From JBEKHI01 sp050012355 (GTDB taxonomy: Bacteria; Actinomycetota; Actinomycetes; Streptosporangiales; Streptosporangiaceae), in NCBI GenBank assembly GCA_050012355.1, contig JBEKHI010000072.1:1-25402 (forward strand): 25,402 bases of DNA, in the 5' to 3' direction. Each line of letters begins with the position of its first letter. The stretch's first letter is position 1. Positions 22,091 through 25,402 of the stretch are shown in pieces. The notes below the pieces were generated by a model. The model saw only the letters and a program-made list of their open reading frames with translations. It did not search any database and was not told the DNA's origin. The translations under genes and the position numbers were made by a program.

Positions 22091-23163
22091 CCGCTGACCC
22101 CTTGGTACGCCTGCTCCAGCATGTCCTCGGCCGGGTTGTCCAGGATCACCGGGTGCCCGATGCCGTCCAGCACGACGAAACGCAGCCGCGCGCCCCGTGA
22201 CTTCTTGTCCACCGACATGGTCGCGCGCAGCTCGGGCCAGGCTCCGGGGCGGTAGGACACCGGCAGCCCGACCGAGGTCAGGATGTTCCGGTGCCGGTCC
22301 ACGTCGTCGGCCGACAGGTGGCCGGCGAGCCGCGCCAGTTCGGCGGCGAACACCATCCCGATCGACACCGCGAACCCGTGCCGGAACTGGTAATTCTCCG
22401 CGCGTTCGATGGCGTGCCCGAGGGTGTGCCCGTAGTTGAGCGTCTCGCGCAGCCCGGACTCGCGCAGGTCGGCGGACACAACGGCCGCCTTCATCTTGAT
22501 CGCCCGCTCGATCAGCTCGCGGCTGTGCGTACCGTGCGGCACCGCCGCACCGGCCGGGTCGGCCTCGACCAGCTTCAGTATCGAGACATCGTGGATGAAC
22601 CCGGCCTTGACCACCTCGGCGAGCCCGCTCGCGTAGTCCTGCGCGGGCACCGTCTCCAGGGTGGCGAGGTCGGCGAGTACCCCGGCGGGCGGGTAGAAGG
22701 CGCCGACCAGGTTCTTGCCCTCCGGCAGGTCGATCGCGGTCTTGCCGCCGACGGCCGCGTCCACCATGGCCAGCAACGTGGTCGGCAGCAACACGACACG
22801 CACCCCGCGCAGCCAGGTCGCGGCCACGAAACCGGCTAGGTCGGTGGCCGCCCCGCCGCCGATCCCGACGACGACGTCGGTCCTGGTGAACTTGGCCGCC
22901 GCCAGCGACGACCACAGCCGGGCGGCGACCTCGACGGTCTTGGCCGCCTCCCCGTCGGGTACCTTCTCGGCCAGCACCTGGTACCCGGCCTCGGACAGCA
23001 CGTTCATCGCCGGACGCGCGATCGCGGCGACCGACGCCGTCGAGATCACCACGACCGACCGGGCCTTGCCCCCGACCAGCGCGGGCAGTTCGCTGAGCAC
23101 GCCGGTCCCGACGACGACGTCGTAGGGCTGGTCGCCGCCGACCGGGATGCGGGTCACGGTCAC
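22087..23163 (-). CDS. aroB: 3-dehydroquinate synthase
   Basis: A 358-residue NAD- and metal-dependent cyclase converting DAHP to 3-dehydroquinate, the second shikimate-pathway step. It has canonical motifs VVVGIGGGAATDLAGFVAATWLRG, LPTTLLAMVDAAVGGKTAIDLPEGKNLVGAFY, GLAEVVKAGF, ESGLRETLNYGHTLGHAIE and FRHGFAVSIGM. All three metal ligands (Glu, His, His) and the GKN lysine are present, in contrast to the fusion protein two genes downstream. The start GTG 23161-23163 overlaps the aroK stop (GTGA). Being the intact, canonical copy inside the operon, it is the likely housekeeping enzyme. Confidence 0.96.
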   Translation of the reverse strand: MTVTRIPVGGDQPYDVVVGTGVLSELPALVGGKARSVVVISTASVAAIARPAMNVLSEAGYQVLAEKVPDGEAAKTVEVAARLWSSLAAAKFTRTDVVVGIGGGAATDLAGFVAATWLRGVRVVLLPTTLLAMVDAAVGGKTAIDLPEGKNLVGAFYPPAGVLADLATLETVPAQDYASGLAEVVKAGFIHDVSILKLVEADPAGAAVPHGTHSRELIERAIKMKAAVVSADLRESGLRETLNYGHTLGHAIERAENYQFRHGFAVSIGMVFAAELARLAGHLSADDVDRHRNILTSVGLPVSYRPGAWPELRATMSVDKKSRGARLRFVVLDGIGHPVILDNPAEDMLEQAYQGVSG

Positions 23164-23669
23164 GAGTCGCTCCCTGGAAGCTTGTCCGCGATCTCCATCG
23201 CGATCTCCTCGGGTGATAGCTCGTCAACGTTCACCGTCAACGTGGCCAGTTCCGAGTACACCGGCCGCCGCTGTTCCAGCATCGAGCGGAGCATGCCACG
23301 CGGGTTGCCCGGCAGCACGACCCGCGGCCGGTCCAGGCCGGTGCGCTTGGCAACCGCCGCGAACCCCGCCTCCAGGTAGACAACGGTGCACTCGGAGATC
23401 TGCCGCCGCACGTCCGGGTCGAGCACCGCGCCGCTGCCGAGGGCGACCACGCCGCCGCCGTCGTCCAGGCAGCGGGCGACCGCCGCCCTCTCGAGCTCGC
23501 GGAACGGGGCTTCGCCATCCTCCACGAACACATCGCCCACCGGTTTGCCGGCGGCCCGCTCGACCGCCGTGTCCGTGTCGGCGAACCGCACGCCAAGCCG
23601 CCGCGCGAGCAGCGCGCCCACCGTGGACTTACCCGATCCAGGCGGACCGATCAAAATGACGGCGCTCAC
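23160..23669 (-). CDS. aroK: Shikimate kinase
   Basis: A 169-residue kinase phosphorylating shikimate at the 3-hydroxyl. It has P-loop IGPPGSGKSTVG, ADTDTAVE (shikimate-binding Asp), FRELE (Arg), lid TGLDRPRVVLPGN and LEQRRPVY (Arg). The glycine-rich shikimate-contact loop reads ALGSGAV instead of the usual LGGGAV, a conservative change worth noting because the downstream fusion keeps GGG. The start GTG 23667-23669 overlaps the aroC stop, and the stop overlaps aroB, so all three are translationally coupled. Confidence 0.95.
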   Translation of the reverse strand: MSAVILIGPPGSGKSTVGALLARRLGVRFADTDTAVERAAGKPVGDVFVEDGEAPFRELERAAVARCLDDGGGVVALGSGAVLDPDVRRQISECTVVYLEAGFAAVAKRTGLDRPRVVLPGNPRGMLRSMLEQRRPVYSELATLTVNVDELSPEEIAMEIADKLPGSDS

Positions 23670-24844
23670 GCGATCACCAGCGATTTCAGGTAGCCCTCCA
23701 CGTTGCGCCGCAGCTCGTCCACCGAGTCACCGCCGAACTTCTCGGTGACCGCGTCGGCGAGCACCAGCGCCACCATCGCCTCGGTCACGACTCCCGCGGC
23801 GGGCACGGCCGTCGCGTCGCTGCGCTGGTTGATCGCCTTGGCGGGCTCGAGGCTCACCACGTCGATCGTGTCCAGTGCCTTCGGGACCGTTGAGATCGGC
23901 TTCATCGCGGCCCGGACCCGGAGCAGCTCGCCCGTGGTCATGCCGCCCTCGATACCGCCGGCCCGGTTGGTCCGCCGCCGCACCCCTTGTGCACCGAACT
24001 CGATCTCGTCGTGAGCGCCGGACCCATACCGCGCCGCCGTTACGAAACCGTCCCCGATCTCCACGCCTTTAATTGCCTGGATGGACATAACGGCGCCAGC
24101 CAGTCGTGCGTCCAGCCGCCGGTCCCAGTGGGTGAACGACCCGAGGCCAGGCGGCAGCCCGTACACCACGACCTCGACAACCCCGCCGAGCGTGTCGCCC
24201 GCCTTGCGTACCTCGTCGATCTCGGCGACCATCGCGGCGCTGGTTTCCGGGTCCAGGCACCGGACCGGGTCCTCGTCGATGCGCGCGCCGTCCTGCGGCC
24301 CCGGCACCAGGCCTTCAGGCGTGGCGATCTTCCCTAGCCCTACGACATGGCTGAGGACGGTGACGCCGAGAACCTGGTCGAGCATCCGGCGGGCCACCTC
24401 GCCAAGGGCAACCCGCGCGGCGGTCTCCCTGGCGCTGGCACGCTCCAGGATCGGGCGGGCGTCGGTGTAACCGTACTTCTGCATCCCCGCCAGGTCAGCA
24501 TGCCCCGGACGCGGCCGGCTCAGCGGGGCGTTGCGCGCCTGCTCCGCCAGCTCGGCCTCGGAAACGGGGTCCGGTGACATGACCGTCTCCCATTTGGGCC
24601 ACTCAGTGTTGGCCACCCGGATGGCGATCGGCCCGCCGAGGGTGGACCCGTGCCTGACCCCACCGGTCAGCTCCACCTCGTCGCGCTCGAACTTCATCCG
24701 CGCGCCGCGGCCATACCCGGCCCGGCGCCGTGCCAGCGCATCCGCGATGTCCGCGGAACTCACCCGGACACCCGCCGGAATGCCTTCGCAGACCGCGACC
24801 AGCGCGCGACCGTGCGATTCACCCGCCGTCAGCCAGCGCACCAT
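23666..24844 (-). CDS. aroC: Chorismate synthase
   Basis: A 392-residue FMN-dependent enzyme making chorismate from EPSP, of normal length. Signatures are WLTAGESHGRALVAVCEGIPAGV, RRAGYGRGARMKFERDEVELTGGVRHG, LSRPRPGHADLAGMQKYGYTDARPILERASARETAARVALG, FGAQGVRRRTNRAGGIEGGMTTGE and QRSDATAVPAAGVV. I chose ATG 24842-24844 because the protein naturally begins MVRWLTAGESHG and GGAGG lies about 11 nt upstream; an earlier in-frame ATG at 24877 is less likely. It heads the five-gene aro operon. The promoter should be in 24845-24919, but no convincing hexamer pair is seen. Confidence 0.96.
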   Translation of the reverse strand: MVRWLTAGESHGRALVAVCEGIPAGVRVSSADIADALARRRAGYGRGARMKFERDEVELTGGVRHGSTLGGPIAIRVANTEWPKWETVMSPDPVSEAELAEQARNAPLSRPRPGHADLAGMQKYGYTDARPILERASARETAARVALGEVARRMLDQVLGVTVLSHVVGLGKIATPEGLVPGPQDGARIDEDPVRCLDPETSAAMVAEIDEVRKAGDTLGGVVEVVVYGLPPGLGSFTHWDRRLDARLAGAVMSIQAIKGVEIGDGFVTAARYGSGAHDEIEFGAQGVRRRTNRAGGIEGGMTTGELLRVRAAMKPISTVPKALDTIDVVSLEPAKAINQRSDATAVPAAGVVTEAMVALVLADAVTEKFGGDSVDELRRNVEGYLKSLVIA

Positions 24845-24919
24845 GATCGGGGAAACCTCCTCAGTCCATCGACGCAAGTCAGCGTACCGGGTATGCCGCC
24901 GCGGCCCAGTCTCGGCGCG

Positions 24920-25130
24920 CTAGCCTCGCGTCGGCTCCGCGAGTCCGTGCAGCAACTGGTCGGTCATGGTCACGGCGAGTGCCTGATCCAGCGGCAGGTG
25001 GCCGCTGAGCATGCGGTACCAGTAGAGCCCGAAGACGAAGTCGATGGCAACGTCGAGATCGGATCCTGGATCGATCTCCCCCCGTTCGGCGGCTCGCTGG
25101 AGGATGCCGCGGAGCCTGCCGGGGGTGCCT
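24920..25130 (-). pseudogene. C-terminal remnant of a TetR-family regulator
   Basis: Read on the minus strand, about 65 residues from near 25120 to the TAG at 24920-24922 give RLRGILQRAAERGEIDPGSD, then FVFGLYWYRMLSGHLPLDQA, ending QLLHGLAEPTRG. This is the characteristic last part of a TetR ligand-binding domain. No DNA-binding domain, start codon or Shine-Dalgarno precedes it: the frame runs straight into palindrome copy 4 (25136-25156). It therefore looks like a gene truncated at, or by, that element. It lies directly upstream of aroC on the same strand. Confidence 0.6.
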
Positions 25131-25135
25131 GACGA

Positions 25136-25156
25136 CCCCAGCGATGGCCCATCGCT
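25136..25156. repeat. GATGGSCCATC palindrome element, copy 4 (single palindrome)
   Basis: AGCGATGG-C-CCATCGCT (25140-25156) is a perfect palindrome preceded by CCCC and followed by AGCGCTATGG. The GCGCTATG motif also occurs next to the palindrome in copy 2, and as GCGCCATAG in copy 3. It abuts the truncated TetR remnant. Confidence 0.7.
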
Positions 25157-25163
25157 AGCGCTA

Positions 25164-25177
25164 TGGAAACGTTTCAG
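25164..25177. promoter_or_regulatory. LacI-family-like operator TGGAAACGTTTCAG
   Basis: GAAACGTTTC (25166-25175) is a perfect 10-bp palindrome with a central CG, extended to TGGAAACGTTTCAG. This is the typical form of operators bound by LacI/GalR-family repressors of sugar genes. No LacI-family gene is in the window; the controlled gene may lie beyond the right edge. It could be accidental. Confidence 0.35.
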
Positions 25178-25402
25178 AACAACGTGAGTTTTCGGCGTGT
25201 CGTCGTCGCCGAGCGATTTTGTGCGGTATCACCCGGTTGTGCCGTCCCCGTTCGGCGCCCCTCTATTCGAGGTGATCATGGTGAGTGCTGCACTACCCAG
25301 ACAAGAGTGCGGGCAATGCAGCACTCACCAGGAACGCCCGGCGCGACAGCAGGGCGATATGGCACGGATGCCCGGTTCGCTACCCAATCCCGGGCCTCAC
25401 GG
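25178..25402. other. Right-end stretch without a recognised gene
   Basis: Apart from the 48-nt hairpin at 25281-25328, I see no supported coding region on either strand. Short frames exist but lack Shine-Dalgarno sequences and family motifs. The neighbouring gene is presumably beyond the window edge. Confidence 0.4.
25281..25328. repeat. 48-nt imperfect hairpin element, copy B
   Basis: Arms GTGAGTGCTGCA (25281-25292) and TGCAGCACTCAC (25317-25328) pair perfectly. The interior begins CTACCCAGAC, close to the TTACCCAGAC of copy A (646-693). Total span is identical (48 nt). The fourth base pair is A-T here and G-C in copy A, so pairing is conserved despite sequence change. Confidence 0.7.

Noticed and set aside
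22090..23227. A long minus-strand frame joined upstream of aroQ, suggesting a larger fusion protein.
   Set aside because: The extra part is a shadow of aroB; aroQ starts at ATG 22090 with the standard MTQPVLVLNGPNLG.
646..25328. The window as one mobile island bounded by the two 48-nt hairpins.
   Set aside because: The hairpins are direct copies that enclose housekeeping genes (nusB, efp, aro), and there is no integrase, transposase or target-site duplication to support a mobile unit.

Overview
The window is chromosomal DNA from a high-GC actinomycete. The evidence is strongly G/C-ending codons, frequent GTG/TTG starts, ATGA/GTGA-coupled operons, an F420-type LLM oxidoreductase, an actinobacterial-type EF-P loop and the aroC-aroK-aroB-aroQ ... 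efp-nusB gene set. I cannot name the genus. No rRNA, tRNA, CRISPR array or transposase gene was recognised.

Layout, left to right. A membrane protein cut by the window edge (to 494) faces nusB and efp (718-1686, minus). A GH36 alpha-galactosidase (1849-3942, plus) faces an unrecognised protein (4119-4964, minus). An ECF sigma factor with a membrane-anchored partner (5110-6325, plus) is preceded by a possible 10-codon leader ORF. Then comes a minus-strand operon: DHA2-type MFS exporter, HipA-like kinase, DUF3037 protein and F420-type oxidoreductase (10038 to 6346). A TetR regulator (10421-11083, minus) diverges from a five-gene carbohydrate locus (11213-15781, plus): TIM-barrel isomerase, ABC ATPase, permease, lipoprotein binding protein and zinc-dependent dehydrogenase. 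A second TetR/MFS pair (15765-17928) is divergent around clear inverted-repeat operators. A frameshifted glycosyltransferase-like gene (17925-18922, minus) is followed by an inositol-phosphate-synthase-like gene (19000-20061, plus).

The right end is a tightly coupled minus-strand shikimate operon: aroC, aroK, aroB, aroQ and finally an aroK-aroB fusion (24844 down to 20058). All of its junctions overlap by 4 nt. In many actinobacteria aroCKBQ runs directly on to (pepQ-)efp-nusB. Here efp-nusB lies about 18 kb away on the same strand, so the intervening block looks like a large accessory insertion that split an ancestral cluster. pepQ is not seen.

The most unusual signals are listed next. (1) The operon-terminal AroK-AroB fusion duplicates two upstream genes, and a predicted zinc-ligand His is replaced by Asp; it lies tail-to-tail with an inositol-phosphate-synthase paralogue. 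(2) A dispersed family of paired palindromes with core GATGGSCCATC occurs at four intergenic sites. (3) Two 48-nt hairpins near opposite window ends have a compensatory base-pair change. (4) A possible TTA-containing leader ORF overlaps the sigma-factor start. (5) Several gene relics or frameshifts and several palindromic operator candidates are present. All statements come from reading the sequence; no database search was run.
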